Made by a program: the position numbers and the translations under genes | Shown: positions 9,697-19,700 of the stretch, piece after piece | Layout: each line of letters begins with the position of its first letter | Position numbering within the stretch: the first letter of the stretch is position 1 | Notes under the pieces: model-generated | What the model was told of the DNA's origin: nothing | What the model saw: the letters and a program-made list of their open reading frames with translations, nothing else | Database searches by the model: none | Source: Budorcas taxicolor | Taxonomy: Eukaryota; Chordata; Mammalia; Artiodactyla; Bovidae | Direction: 5' to 3' | Assembly: GCF_023091745.1 (NCBI RefSeq) | Contig: NC_068910.1 | Span: 5,864,272 to 5,928,271, forward strand | DNA: 64,000 nt

Positions 9697-9725
9697 TTCT
9701 ATATAGAAGGATGGATGGATAGAAG

Positions 9726-10261
9726 ACAGAAGCATAATATGCTAGAATCAGAGTTAACACTCCTAGTTCAAAGTTACTTTGAAATGAAAGAATGCGTGAA
9801 AGAGTAAAAAAAAAATTTTTTTTTTTCTTGAGTAGTGCACTTGGGAATAATTTGAATCAGATTTATGGATGAAAACCAATTTATAGGTCAAGGTTTCCTT
9901 GGAGGGTTGGAATTAGAGCAGGAGTTGGCATCGTGGAGGGATGTTTTAATCAAGCTGCCTATCCTGACAAGTGCAGCTCTTTATGCAGTATGGGGTTGGA
10001 AAAAAGTCACACTATTCTTGGAGTTAAGGAATCTGGGTTCTGGTGAAGCAGTTGCTCTCCTTAAGCAGGTAGAGAGCTCAGGGCTCAGTCTGACAGAGCT
10101 CAGTGCCCTGGAAGAATATAGGCTGGAGAGAGAAGTTGTCGGGCTTATTTGGGTAGAATCAAAACTTTCAACCTAAGTTGAGCCATATGATGAACAATCT
10201 TTTTCTCTCCTCCACTTGGGCTTATTTCTTCTGTATCTCATTCCTTCAAGATGCTCCTAGC
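9726..10261. other. No gene recognised
   Basis: Unique sequence with an A/T homopolymer junction near 9808-9829. The 103-codon frame at 9865-10176 shows no recognisable domain and no splice context that would support an exon. Confidence 0.45.
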
Positions 10262-10364
10262 AGGACTTCCCTGGTGGTCCAGTGGTTAAGACTTTGCCTT
10301 CCAAGGGGGTGTGGGTTCCATCCCTGATCAGGAAACTGGGATCCCTGGTGTGGGATCCCATGTG

Positions 10365-10575
10365 TGTGTGTTAGTCACTCAGTCGTGTTCAACTCTTTGT
10401 GACCCCGTGAGCTATAGCCCACCAGGCTTCTCTGTCCATGGAATTCTGAAGGCAAGGATACCGGAGTGGGTAGCGATTCCCTTCTCCAGCAGATCTTTCT
10501 GGTCCAGGGATTGAATCCAGCTCTCCAGCATTGCAGGCAGATTCTTTACTGTCTGAGCCATCAGGGAAGCCCTCA
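10365..10575 (-). mobile_element. Bov-tA SINE, antisense, nested in CHR-2
   Basis: A short tgtgtgtg tail precedes ttagtcactcagtcgtgttc. The tRNA-like head is at the far end (reverse of gagccatcagggaagccc). The insertion point is near catg of the host element; the duplication is only about 5 bp and uncertain. Confidence 0.93.
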
Positions 10576-10654
10576 CATGCCTTGGAGCAAATATCCCCAA
10601 AAAGCATGGAACAGAAACAATGTTTTAATGAATTCAATAAAGACTTTAAAAATG

Positions 10655-10786
10655 AGAAAGTGAAATTGCTCAGTCGTGTCCGACTCTTTGTGACCCCATG
10701 GACTGTAGCCTACCAGGCTCGTCTGTCCATGGGATTTTTAAGGCAATAGTACTGGAGTGGATTGCCATTTCCTTCTCCAGGGGATC
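10655..10786 (-). mobile_element. Bov-A monomer SINE, antisense, nested in CHR-2, with TSD
   Basis: The plus strand runs agaaagtgaaattgctcagt to ccttctccaggggatc. There is no tRNA head, which fits a Bov-A monomer. The 9-bp direct repeat ttaaaaatg flanks it exactly (10646-10654 and 10787-10795), and removing the SINE restores the host SINE sequence. Confidence 0.92.
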
Positions 10787-10862
10787 TTAAAAATGGTCCA
10801 CATCAAAAAAATCTTTAAAAAAAGATGCTTCTAGGAAACTAAGCTAATCAGATGGTCTAATT

Positions 10863-11100
10863 GGCATCAGTAGCCGTCTGTAAAATTGTACCTACCTCAT
10901 AAAGGTCATTGTGAAGATAGTAGGTGTTATTGAAGTGCCAAGAACCACAACTAGCATATACCAGAAACTCTTGTGTTTCTATGCTAGCAGCTATCTTTTT
11001 TTAATCATCATTATCATTATTATTATAGTTGGGTTTTAGAAAGCATGTTCTATCTAATAGGCAGTGTTTTTGTGTAAATAGAAGCAGGATTAGACTGCAA
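10863..11100 (+). repeat. Direct duplication, copy 1 (about 238 bp)
   Basis: The segment matches 11629-11863 at roughly 95% or better by eye, offset 763-766 bp. It starts inside a MIR (ggcatcagtagccgtctgta) and includes gtgccaagaaccacaactag and aaagcatgttctatctaata. Only the 3' part of the MIR is present in this copy. The TAT/ATC trinucleotide stretch near 11005 accounts for most of the length difference. Confidence 0.9.
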
Positions 11101-11528
11101 GTCAGACTAAAGTGTTAATGGCTATTAGGGAATCAGTCATTCCCCTACTTTCCACCACTTACATTGAAGGCATTGAAACTAGGACCCAAAGAAAGGAAGT
11201 GACTTGATCAACCTGGAACAGACACCTGTTTCGAGGTGACACTTGTGCTGGGTTTGGAAGGTAGAACAGATATTAGTGCAGGAGAAGAGGGTCACAGGCA
11301 GAGGGAAGAGCGTGTATAAAGGCATGGGAATATAGGGTTCTTCAAGCAGTTCTGACGCATGGGGCAAGGGTGAGGCTTGGAGAAAGATGAGGCTAGAGAG
11401 GGGAGATGTAATACTAAGTCCCAGATGCCATTGTTGCTGAGCATTGTGTGCTGGATTTGGGAAGTGGGAAGGCAGTGGGAAGCTCCTGAAGAAACTGGAC
11501 CCAAACTTATTAGCGGCAATAAATCATA
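11101..11528. other. Spacer between the direct duplication copies; no gene
   Basis: Unique-looking sequence with L2-like phrases (gcgtgtataaaggcatggga, cactcatg-poor) but no firm match. It may have been duplicated or inserted together with the flanking copies. Confidence 0.4.
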
Positions 11529-11720
11529 GTGGCTGAGAGCATGGACTCTGGAGCTGTACTGTGAGTTCAAATGTTGCCTCTTACCCTCACTGACTGTGTG
11601 ACCTTGGGCAAGTTACTTCACCTCTCTGGGCATCAGTACCCATCTGTAAAATTGCACCTACCTCATAAAGGTCATTGTGAAGATAGCAGGTGTTATTGAA
11701 GTGCCAAGAACCACAACTAG
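11529..11720 (+). repeat. MIR SINE, sense, well preserved
   Basis: Nearly the whole MIR is visible: gagagcatggactctggagc, ttgcctcttaccctcactga, ctgtgtgaccttgggcaagt, tacttcacctctctgggcat, catctgtaaaattgcaccta and cctcataaaggtcattgtga. Its 3' part is the start of the duplicated segment also found at 10863. Confidence 0.88.
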
Positions 11721-11863
11721 CATATACCAGAAACTTGTGTTTCTATGCTAGCAGCTATCTTTTTTATTATCATTATCATTATTACTATTAGTTGGGTTTT
11801 AGAAAGCATGTTCTATCTAATAGGCAGTGTTTTTGTGTAAATAGAAGCAGGAGTAGACTGCAA
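11629..11863 (+). repeat. Direct duplication, copy 2 (about 235 bp)
   Basis: This is probably the parental copy, since the complete MIR runs into it without a break, whereas copy 1 has only the MIR 3' half. Both copies end at tagactgcaa and diverge afterwards. Confidence 0.9.
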
Positions 11864-11924
11864 ATAAGACCAGGTGTGCTAATTCAGGTGGGATGGACTA
11901 GATTATCACCGAAAAGCCAAATCC

Positions 11925-12090
11925 AGCCTGCTGTCTGTTTTTATAAATAAAGTTTTATTTGGAACACGACCACACCCACTTATTGACATTCTGACTGCTA
12001 TTGCCTTTGTGCTACACCAGTACAATTTAGTTGCAGCATTATCTGGCTCTCAAAACGGAAGATATTCGCTATCTGGCTCTTTACAGAAGC
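11925..12090 (+). mobile_element. hAT-type non-autonomous DNA transposon remnant
   Basis: It contains aaatccagcctgctgtctgt, ttttataaataaagttttat, ggaacacgaccacacccact, and near its end tcgctatctggctctttaca. This is the common mammalian hAT-type element with aaataaagttttattggaaca. The subfamily name was not recalled with certainty and the right terminus is eroded. Confidence 0.7.
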
Positions 12091-13134
12091 GTGCTGAGCC
12101 CTCAGGTCGCGCAGTTCAGCTTTGGGGCAGCGTCAAGGTTCTGTGTGCCTCCAGCACCTTCAGGAGGAACTGCCATCCTTTTTAGACTCAGGACACACCT
12201 AACTCTACCTTTCCCAGAAGAGTCATCCCGAACAGATGTGCAAGGTGTTTAGATCCTCCCAACTCAATTTCCTCTCTGATTAGTTTGTACTGCTTTACTG
12301 TTTTTTTTGCAAATTAATTCTTGCATCTTCAAATCTGTAAAGGAAAAAAAATATTGAGAGCAGCCCATGACCTTTCTGGCAGTTTTCAATTTCTTTCCTC
12401 TTCATTTTTAGCTTTTATTACCCCCAGGATAGCATCTAATTATTTCCTGAATAATCACGTCTCCCGGGTGCTGAGGAAATTTGAGAAGTTTGCTCCCTAT
12501 TATGTCTTCCAAATTAGTTTCTCTTCAATTTTGGTGCACTTTCTTTTGTCTTTTCATCTTGGTTCAGCCAAAAATAGCCTCTCAAATTGAGTGCTAAATT
12601 CTTCAGGATTTCGTTCACTTCAATTAACTTTCCTCAGGACTCTCGTTGGTTTTATAAATGAGGTCTCTGCTCACTGGGATCTTGGTCCTAAGCCACTGGG
12701 CTGCCTTTTCATGTCAGCTTTGCCCCTTGTCTTCATCCTTGTGAAGGATGGGGTTGGGGAGAGGGGAAGAGTGGGAGGAGGTGTAGAAAGAGGCAGGGAA
12801 TCTGGTGTGTCTGGACTCGGTGGCTTACGGGCTGAGGCAAGTCGACCTTAGTTTTTCCACCTACAAAACTGGAGGAGATGCCTACTGCCCTGGAGAGTGT
12901 AGCAGCGTCAGCGTGTTCGATGATGGGAGCTGGGGAGCAAGTGTAGGGGCGTTAGCTCTTCTGCAGTGTCTCTGAGCCCCTGTGAGGGCCACCAAGGTCC
13001 AGGCCACTCTCAGATTCTCATAGTCCAGTGATCAAGTGCTTACAAGCAGCTTCACTGGCAGGAGGAATTCAGAAAGCAATCAATGATTCTTTGTTACTGT
13101 GATATCATCTGTGTAGTGAAATGCTTTTCAACTT
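12091..13134. other. No gene recognised; unique sequence
   Basis: AT-rich to 12700, then more GC-rich. Short frames (86-89 codons at 12321-12851) lack recognisable domains. No young SINE is present over this kilobase. Confidence 0.5.
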
Positions 13135-13310
13135 ACAGATTGCTTGCATATCTTTTATGTTATCCCCAGCCTTCTGGAGTAGCCTGAGCCAAGGCATTGA
13201 CCCATTTTACAGATGAAGAAACTTAGCCAAGATGGATTGTTGCCCAAATATGTTGCCCAAGATCACACAGATAACCAAGGCAGAGCCACTTAAAACACTG
13301 AATCTCACCT
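13135..13310 (-). repeat. L2/MIR-like fragment, antisense
   Basis: The plus strand contains cattttacagatgaagaaac, ttgcccaagatcacacagat and aaccaaggcagagcc. This is the reverse of the MIR/L2 3' portion that normally reads ctctgtaaaatggg. Confidence 0.65.
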
Positions 13311-13644
13311 CTTCTTTTTTTCTTTTTTTAAACATGAGCTCCACTTCTTCCTTCATTAAATTTTTAGTGTCCAAGTGGAGAGCATTGTCTTAAGAATCTT
13401 TCTGCTGGGTGTGTAATATTCCATATTCCAATAGTCCAAAAGCCAGGACTGGCCCAGTCTGAACTAGGAGTCCAGGCACCGGAGCCTCACTGGACATGAG
13501 GCTTCAGCCCAAGCTGCTGAAGGCCAGAGGCTAGGTCTCGTTTATCTGCCCACGCCCCCCACTCCAGCTCCCAGCATGCCTGAGGCTCACTCCAGGGCTC
13601 AGAGAACACCCAGTGAACTCCACACAGGAAGTCGAGGAGACTGG

Positions 13645-13800
13645 GTATGGGTCTTGGTTCTAGCACTTCTTCATGGGTGACCTCACACTAGTCCCTGCAC
13701 CCTTGGGAGCCTCAGTCCTGCCATCTTTTAAATGGGAGCAGTGCCCATTCCATAGGCTGGCAGCAGGGTTCACATAAGGGGATGTGAGAATGTATCTGGA
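13645..13800 (+). repeat. MIR SINE, sense
   Basis: Recognised from tggttctagcacttcttcat, gacctcacactagtccctgc, cctcagtcctgccatctttt and aaatgggagcagtgcccatt in MIR order. Confidence 0.7.
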
Positions 13801-13944
13801 ACCAAATCTGTGTTCAGTAAACCCCAAACTCCCTTCCTCTCTGTTGGCCTCCTCTTCTCATTCTGTCTTCCTCTCTCTTGCCTCCCACTTCTGCCTGGAA
13901 TTCCGCCTTTAAAGCCTATTTCCCATCACTCTTATTTCCCCATA

Positions 13945-14058
13945 TTTTTTGACTGTGTGCAGCATGTGGGATCTTAGTTCCCCAACCAGAGATTGAACCT
14001 GTGCCCCTTGCAGTGAAAGCTCAGTGTCCCAACACCTGGACCACCAGGAAAGCCCCTC
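13945..14058 (-). mobile_element. CHR-2-type SINE, antisense
   Basis: The plus strand reads gcagcatgtgggatcttagt, ccccaaccagagattgaacc and ggaccaccaggaaagcccc. This is the reverse of the tRNA-derived head and box B region. It is truncated. Confidence 0.8.
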
Positions 14059-14291
14059 TCTTTTATGATCCATTGAACAGGACTTTTCCCAAGAGCAAGT
14101 GTTTATAAAGAGGAGGGAAGGCTAAGGATGGGGACAGGACCCTGCTAAGGGAGAAAAAGGGCCAAAGACATGGCAGAGGGTCAGAAGTCAGCATTCCCTC
14201 CACAAGTCCACTGTGGACCAGTCCTGTTGGTGGGGGTGATTTCCCTCTTTCCGCCCCCCTCTGTCTCCTTTAAAATTATAAAACTGTTTAT

Positions 14292-14481
14292 GCTGCTGCT
14301 GCTAAGTCACTTCAGTCGTGTCTGGCTCTGTGTGACCCCATAGTCGGCAGCCCACCAGGCTCCCCTGTCCCTGGGACTCTCCAGGCAAGAACACTGGAGT
14401 GGGTTGCCATTTCCTTCTCCAGTGCATGAAAGTGAAAAGTGAAAGTGAAGTCACTCAGTCTTGTCCGACCCTCAGCGACCC
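14292..14481 (-). mobile_element. Bov-A2-type SINE, antisense, with 9-bp TSD
   Basis: It starts tgctgctgctgctaagtcac and contains two BovA monomer parts joined by catgaaagtgaaaagtgaaa. The second monomer is truncated. The direct repeat actgtttat flanks it (14283-14291 and 14482-14490), so the edges are well defined to within a base. Confidence 0.93.
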
Positions 14482-14639
14482 ACTGTTTATAAAGGATGAC
14501 TAAAGAAGCGATGTATGGAACTGGTTCTTACCAGACCTTTAAAAAAAATTTTTTTTTTCAAGAAACTGTCTTTTCCTCCAAGATTTGTATTGGTGATCTG
14601 AAGAAGCTTGTAAGACCCAGAAGCCTCTGTGTTATTGCA

Positions 14640-14855
14640 GCTTAGAAACTCAGGCCAGGATCAGGGTTCAAATCCCCACTCTGACTCTTCCTGGCTCCAT
14701 GATGCTGGACCAATGACTTTACCTCTCCGTGCCTCAGTTTCCTCATCTGTAAAGTGGGGGAAGTGATGGTTCCTAGGTCACAGGTCAGAGAGTGAGCATT
14801 AATGAGATAATGTGTCTCAAAGTCCTATAACAGTTCTGGGCAATATTAATCATAA
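14640..14855 (+). repeat. MIR SINE, sense, well preserved
   Basis: It shows gggttcaaatccccactctg, ccatgatgctggaccaatga, ctttacctctccgtgcctca, gtttcctcatctgtaaagtg and the 3' portion attaatgagataatgtgtct. Confidence 0.85.
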
Positions 14856-14865
14856 AATAAGAGTA

Positions 14866-15000
14866 GGATTTCCCTGGAGAACCAGTGCTTAAGACTCCAC
14901 ACTTCAAGTGTAGGAGGCGTGGGTTTGCTCCCTGGTCAGGGAAGTAAGGTCCCACAAGCTGCATGGTGCAGCCAAAAAAAAAAAAAAAAGAAAAGAAAAA
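14866..15000 (+). mobile_element. CHR-2-type SINE with poly(A) tail, sense
   Basis: It runs aggatttccctggagaacca, then cttaagactccacacttcaa, gggtttgctccctggtcagg and catggtgcagcc. A tail of about 17 A with aaaagaaaa extension marks the 3' end. Confidence 0.88.
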
Positions 15001-15021
15001 TTAAAATTTAAATAATGTGGA

Positions 15022-15240
15022 TGGTTTAGCCGCTAATTTGTGTCCAGTTTTTTTTGCAACCCTATGGGCTGTAGCCTGCCAGGGTCCTCTGTCCATGGAA
15101 TTTCCCAGGCAAGAATACTGGAGTAGGTTGCCATTCCCTTCTCCTGGGGATCTTACCAACCCAGGGATCGAATCCACAACTCTTGAGTCTCCAACACTGG
15201 CGGGTGGGTTATATTACCACTGATCCGCCTTAGGAAGCAG
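15022..15240 (-). mobile_element. Bov-tA SINE, antisense
   Basis: The order from BovB-like tail to tRNA head is intact but diverged: tagccgctaatttgtgtcca, gcaagaatactggagtaggt, cagggatcgaatccacaact, then accactgatccgccttagga. It adjoins the poly(A) tail of a CHR-2 SINE within about 22 bp. Confidence 0.9.
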
Positions 15241-16269
15241 CCACTCTGGATCCTCAGTCATTTCCTGCTGGGAGTCTCTCCAACCACGGGGGACCTTCTT
15301 GGCACCTGCTGGGCTTCCTGCCTGGAGTCTTAAGCCTCCCTGGGGACTTGTGAGTTGTTTGGAGAATCAGATGTGCGGGTGATTTTTCTCAGGTGAGGAT
15401 GGGCAGTGGCAGCCTTGGGTCATCAGCTCGCTAAAGGCCACTGTAGTTCCCAGACCCAGGCCCGAGCTAGGGGGTACGGAGCTGGAGCCAGGCGAGGTGG
15501 CTGCTTGGCCCGGCCGCTGTGGTGGCACCTAGCGGCACTGGGTGGCAGGCTTGTCCTGCTTTTAAGGCCACCAGTGTCCCCACAGTGTCCCCACAGTGGA
15601 GGAGGCTCTGCTGGCGTGGCACTGCCCTTCCACTTACCACGCTCATCCGCTGCCCTGCCCTCCCCCGCCTCTGTGCCCACCCGGGGGGGCTCAGGCTTCT
15701 CACTTCCTGAGAAAGGCTGGGACCTGTAAGAGCCCTCACCACCCGACAGGCATGGGCTCACTTAGCGTTCGGGGCTTTAATCTCATCCCCTTGCCACCAG
15801 CTGTGCAGTCCAGGGGGGCAACCCATTTCGGAGCAGAAGAGACTAAGGCTCAGAGAAGTTGGGGCGCTTTCCCAGCCAGAGGAAGAACCCAGGTCCGACT
15901 CCAGAGCCCACGCCCACAGGTTTCAGAGTTTCTGAACCGGGTCATGCCCCTTGTTCACTGGCCTTGGCTCCCAGGGAGTGAAGTGGCCAAGGGCTGAATC
16001 CACGGCTGCAGGATGGGGTCTGCACGTCCTGAACATATTCAAAGGGACTGGAATTCGACGTCACCATTAGTTTGCTTGCAGGCCCCTTCCACCAGTCGTG
16101 GGACTCTTGAGGCAGAATCACACCTGGTTCACTTCGGGCCTCAAGCACAGACCTGGAGTTGACACCCGAGCCCCGCTCCTGCAGGTGCCTTGGAACATGA
16201 GTTCTCCAAAGGGAGCCAGGGGCTTCTTGGAGTGAAGCGGACGTTCTCCTCTGGGGGGACCAAAGGAAG
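15241..16269. other. No gene recognised; GC-rich unique region
   Basis: Overlapping frames on both strands (15400-15760, 15942-16331) reflect GC content. A short tandem repeat cagtgtccccacagtgtccc lies near 15573-15597. At 15815-15945, ggagcagaagagactaaggc and ctcagagaagttggggcgct look like an antisense MIR/L2 piece. Confidence 0.5.
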
Positions 16270-16440
16270 CTGTAGGATAACCGTGGTTTGAGCTCCAACT
16301 GTGCGTCAGGAACTGTGATGACACCTTTCATACGTCCTAGGACACATACACCACCCCCCTCAAGGCTGGGGTCGCTGTCCTGTCTCAGGGATGAGGAATC
16401 TGAGGAAGGCGCATATATGCAGGAGCAGGAATGGGAGAGG
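16270..16440 (-). repeat. L2/MIR-like fragment, antisense
   Basis: The plus strand has gagctccaactgtgcgtcag, gatgacacctttcatacgtc and cagggatgaggaatctgagg, in the order of the reverse of a MIR/L2 core and 3' end. Divergence is high. Confidence 0.5.
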
Positions 16441-17107
16441 GCGGCTGCCTTCCACCCGGCCAGGCTGCTGTTTCAGGTCCTGCTAACTCTGCCCACAGTC
16501 CCCGAGGCTTGAATCTGGGACGGGTCCCCAGTCCCTCCCGGTCAGGTCATTCTGAGCTGGTTCATTTTGGACTTTCCTCTCCGTCTCCCAGGGAGATGTG
16601 CCTGTCTGTCATCCTGGCACTGGGCACTGTTTCCACTTAGTGCCAATTCCCATCATCTCCATTGAGACCCCATGGCCCCTCTGGGAGCTGACAGTCCTCT
16701 GGCAGGGTGTGTGATCCCAGCTCCGGCCTCTGCTGACACTCCATCTCTTGACATGCCATCTCTTACGCTGGTCGGCCCAATCCCATCCCAGCAGGACAGG
16801 GTCATGTCAGAAGCCCAGCTCCATAAATCATGTGTGTGGGGCTTGGAAAAGTTTGGGGCCAGCCCACCCTGGCCAACCCTAGCCCCAAGATAGTCTCTAC
16901 AAGCCCCCTCCCCACTCTGGGGGACTAAGCTTTTGCTCCAAGTCCTGTAGTGAAGTCCGTCTGTGGTCCTCTCCCTCTATGGGCACCCCCAGACCCAGGG
17001 CAACAGCCACCCCATGCTCTCTGACCCCATGTTCTGACCTCCCACCTGCCCTCCATCACCACGGGCCTGGTCCCATCCTGGGAGGCACCCACACTTGGGT
17101 CCAGCCG
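16441..17107. other. No gene recognised
   Basis: GC-rich unique sequence. Short frames on both strands show no domain and no splice context was convincing. Confidence 0.5.
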
Positions 17108-17290
17108 ACTCCCCATCCCTGGGCCTGCAGGCACACAGACTTGGGTTCCTAGCCCAGGTCCCCTGACTGCTGTGTGACTCTGGGTAACTCAGTCCCCTTG
17201 CTTAGCTGAGCCATCATCACATGAAAAAGAAGGGCCAGTGACTCCTACTTTGCAGCATGGGTGAGAGGATAGGCATAAAATCGTCCAGCT
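17108..17290 (+). repeat. MIR SINE, sense
   Basis: It contains gacttgggttcctagcccag, gactgctgtgtgactctggg, taactcagtccccttgctta and ctactttgcagcatgggtga in MIR order. Confidence 0.75.
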
Positions 17291-17317
17291 AGCACTCATG
17301 CTTTCCTCCGTTGGTGG

Positions 17318-17770
17318 CAGCGTTCACTCATTCACGATTACTGAGCATCTCCTATGAGTCCAGCCCTGGGAATACAGTGCTGAGCTGAGCCCAAGCCTGG
17401 TGGTTGTGCCTCTGCGTTCCCTACACTCTACTGAGAGAGATTACAATAATGGACACAGAGCGAGTCCTGCAATGAGGATGGTGACTAGTGCTCCAGGAAA
17501 GGAGAGCAGGGTGTGGGGAGAGGGCTGGGGGGAGTTTCTTCATGGGGGTGTGTGAGAAGGTGGCCTTTGAGCAGAGACCTGAATCATGTGAGGAACCAGC
17601 CATGCAGGTCTCTGGGGAGGAGGGAACGGCTATGCAAAGGTCCTGAGACAGGTCTTACCTGGTGCACTTGGAGGGCAGCAAGGAGGCCAGCGTGTCTGAG
17701 CACGGTTTGAGAGGGAGCACAGGGGTGGTGCAGTCAGTGAGAGTGGTGGGGGCTGGACCAAGCGGGAGGC
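17318..17770 (+). mobile_element. L2 LINE 3' region, sense
   Basis: A long collinear L2 match: ttcactcattcacgattact, gagcatctcctatgagtcca, ctgggaatacagtgctgagc, a ggtggcctttgagcagagac block, ggctatgcaaaggtcctgag and gagggcagcaaggaggccag. It holds no intact reading frame. Confidence 0.85.
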
Positions 17771-18059
17771 TTGTTTTCTTCCAGGGGTAGTGGAGAATGG
17801 GAGCGTTGAGGAACAGTGCCTGTTACTGGTCTGTACTGAGTCAGCAACAGCTCCACCCTCACCACTGCAATGGCCTGGGAGGACGCAGGTATCTGCAGGT
17901 GAGGAGGGGGAAGCCAGGCAAGCTCCCCAGGGTCCCGGCCCCCCAGCTCCTCCCACCTCCAGATAGTGCTGGTTCCCAGCTTCTGGCTACGTGGGAGGAG
18001 GAGGAGGCAGGCTGGCGACAGGCAGGGCTCCACCCACCTGTTCAGATCCTGGGCTAACT
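17771..18059. other. No gene recognised; possible L2 tail
   Basis: GC-rich sequence continuing from L2. Frames on both strands across 17630-18060 show no domain. Confidence 0.4.
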
Positions 18060-18160
18060 CAGCTTCAGAGAGGAAGCTGGTGAAAGAGGAGAAGAAGAGG
18101 TGAGGGAGGTGGACAAGGGGGAAGAAGAGGAGGAGGGGGCCTGGCGGAGGGAAGCATCAG
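18060..18160. repeat. Purine-rich (GA) tract
   Basis: Nearly continuous purines (gaggagaagaagaggtgagg, gaagaagaggaggagggggc). It is a homopurine mirror-like stretch, a composition feature without implied function. Confidence 0.8.
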
Positions 18161-18639
18161 TGCATCCGCTTTACTGGAACGAGATTTCAAATCCTGTGCA
18201 GCACTCATACTTGGGGGAAACTAAGTCAAAACCCTTCTGGACCCATCAGTCTTAGATGCCCACAAGTTTTAATAGCTGGAAACCAAGTAGTTTTAGAAGA
18301 AGAAGAAGAAGGAAAAAAAAAAAAAACCTGTCCTAGTTCTGAAATTGGCTCCCAAGGCTCTGCTCAACAGTTATTAAAATACTGACACGAAGCTCCGGGC
18401 CCTATATTTATCATCACGTCACTAAGACAAGCAGAGGCCTTTCCATGGAGTGTCAGCTATGGTGTGTTTCAAGGTCAGATAACTCAGTTTTATTAAGGAA
18501 GAGTCCGATTTGCCAAAGGAGCAGGACTGAGACTCAGGCGTGGTCCTCAGACCCTCCTGCTGCCTGAAGTGCGTGGAGGGATTATGAGAGGTCCAAGAAC
18601 CTGCTGAAGTCACAGACACGGTGTTTCTAACTGGGTGGT
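18161..18639. other. No gene recognised; contains an (AAG)n / poly(A) tract
   Basis: The tract at about 18296-18327 reads agaagaagaagaagaagg, then A14. The rest is unique sequence, including a CpG-poor stretch of MIR-like fragments near 18580-18620. Confidence 0.55.
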
Positions 18640-18790
18640 TCTTGTAGTGAGAGCCCTCAGCAGCAGCCTCTCCTGGGCACCTGTTAGCAGATGCGCTGCC
18701 CTAGGCCTGCTGAGTCGCGCACTCGGGGGCTGAGGTCCAGGCATCTGTGCTCTGACAGGCCCCAGGATCCTGATGCATGCTCTGGTTTGA
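18640..18790. mobile_element. MER5A-like hAT DNA transposon remnant
   Basis: Segments correspond to the MER5A order: tgggcacctgttagcagatg (family: gggaacttgttagaaatgca), ctaggcctgctgagtcgcgc (family: cagacctactgaatcagaa) and gaggtccaggcatctgtgct. It is old and degenerate. Confidence 0.6.
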
Positions 18791-18814
18791 CGGTGGCGAG
18801 GGCTGAGCTCTAGA

Positions 18815-18965
18815 AGAATACAGTGGCAGAGAGTGGGGCCTTGGGAAACACACTGGCCGGGGCTCAAATCCCCGGTGCTGCCACTTAGTTGCTGCATGAC
18901 CTCGGTCAGGTCACTAACCTCTCTGAACTTCTGTGCCCCTATCTATGAAACGAAGTCACAAAAAG
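18815..18965 (+). repeat. MIR SINE, sense
   Basis: It shows ggggctcaaatccccggtgc, tgccacttagttgctgcatg, acctcggtcaggtcactaac and ctctctgaacttctgtgccc in order. Confidence 0.85.
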
Positions 18966-19239
18966 CTTGAGGCACTGGGGGGATTTTTAATCCAACGATG
19001 GTGGCAGATTCAGTCTTCATCAGAGAAGAGTCCTAATGATAATGATGATAATAATGTTTTTGAAGAGAGGAGGTGTGTGAGCAGAAGTGTGAGCAGAAAG
19101 ACAACTCTGTAGACTGGGCTGAACACCTGAGTAGCTACTGCGAACGTTACCGGTGGTCAGGGCCGTGGTTAGAGCGGCAGCCAGGAGAGGTGTGTGTGTT
19201 TGGGGAGAGGGGTCCTAGTGAAAGAATTGTCAGAAGTCA
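18966..19239. other. No gene recognised
   Basis: It includes a gataatgatgataataatg trinucleotide stretch near 19035-19056 and a small tandem repeat of tgtgagcagaa near 19075-19099. No domain was found in the short frames. Confidence 0.45.
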
Positions 19240-19700
19240 GGTGCGCAGGGATTGCAAGCAAGTTGATTCACCCAGCAAATACTTCCTGAGCACCTGCAAT
19301 GTGGCAGCCCTGCTCCAGATGCTGGCTGTGTGGATGGCAGAGGCCTTGCCCTCGTGGGGTTCGTGCACCTGCAGGAGATGAAGGCAGTGAGCGAGCGGGG
19401 CGGGGAACACACTAGGATCTCAGTGCGTGGTCGGAGCCACGGAGCAGGCTGAACGGGGAGGTGAGGCAGAAGAGGATGTGGGACAGGCAGGGTGGTCAGA
19501 GCCGGGGACGATGAGCGGAGACCTGAATGACAGGCAGGAGCCAGTCGGGACAGGGTTCTGGGGGCCGAGCAGAGGGCAGGGCCGTGCACAGGGTTGAGCA
19601 TGTGTTAAGTGAGCAGGAGGAAGGGCAGCAGCCTGGAATATAGCTCCGAGGGTGTCCGGGACACCATGATCCTCTATGGAAGCGCTGTGGTGAGGAACTG
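19240..19700 (+). mobile_element. L2 LINE 3' region, sense
   Basis: Collinear L2 phrases: gattcacccagcaaatactt, cctgagcacctgcaatgtgg, ttgccctcgtggggttcgtg, gcggagacctgaatgacagg, and ttctgggggccgagcagagg before agtgagcaggaggaagggca. Confidence 0.82.

Larger units (their letters stand above)
9353..9725. repeat. (GGAT/GGAA)n tetranucleotide region, interrupted by a SINE
   Basis: Imperfect ggatgg, ggaagg and gaatgg repeats run from 9353 to 9495 and resume at 9705-9725. The 14-bp string agaaggatggatgg occurs at 9482-9495 and 9705-9718, either a target-site duplication around the intervening SINE or simply repeat units. Confidence 0.85.
10262..10827 (+). mobile_element. CHR-2-type SINE split by two nested Bov SINEs
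   Basis: The host element reads aggacttccctggtggtcca at 10262 and reaches gggatcccatg near 10363. It resumes at about 10576 with catgccttggagcaaatatc, continues to aataaagactttaaaaatg at 10654, and ends with ggtccacatcaaaaaaatct. Both gaps are occupied by antisense Bov SINEs. The three pieces join into one continuous family sequence, which shows that the Bov insertions are younger. Confidence 0.85.

Noticed and set aside
8286..9700. CRISPR-like or satellite-like repetition suggested by the tandem short repeats
   Set aside because: The repeats are ordinary di- and tetranucleotide microsatellites without spacers, in a mammalian genome.
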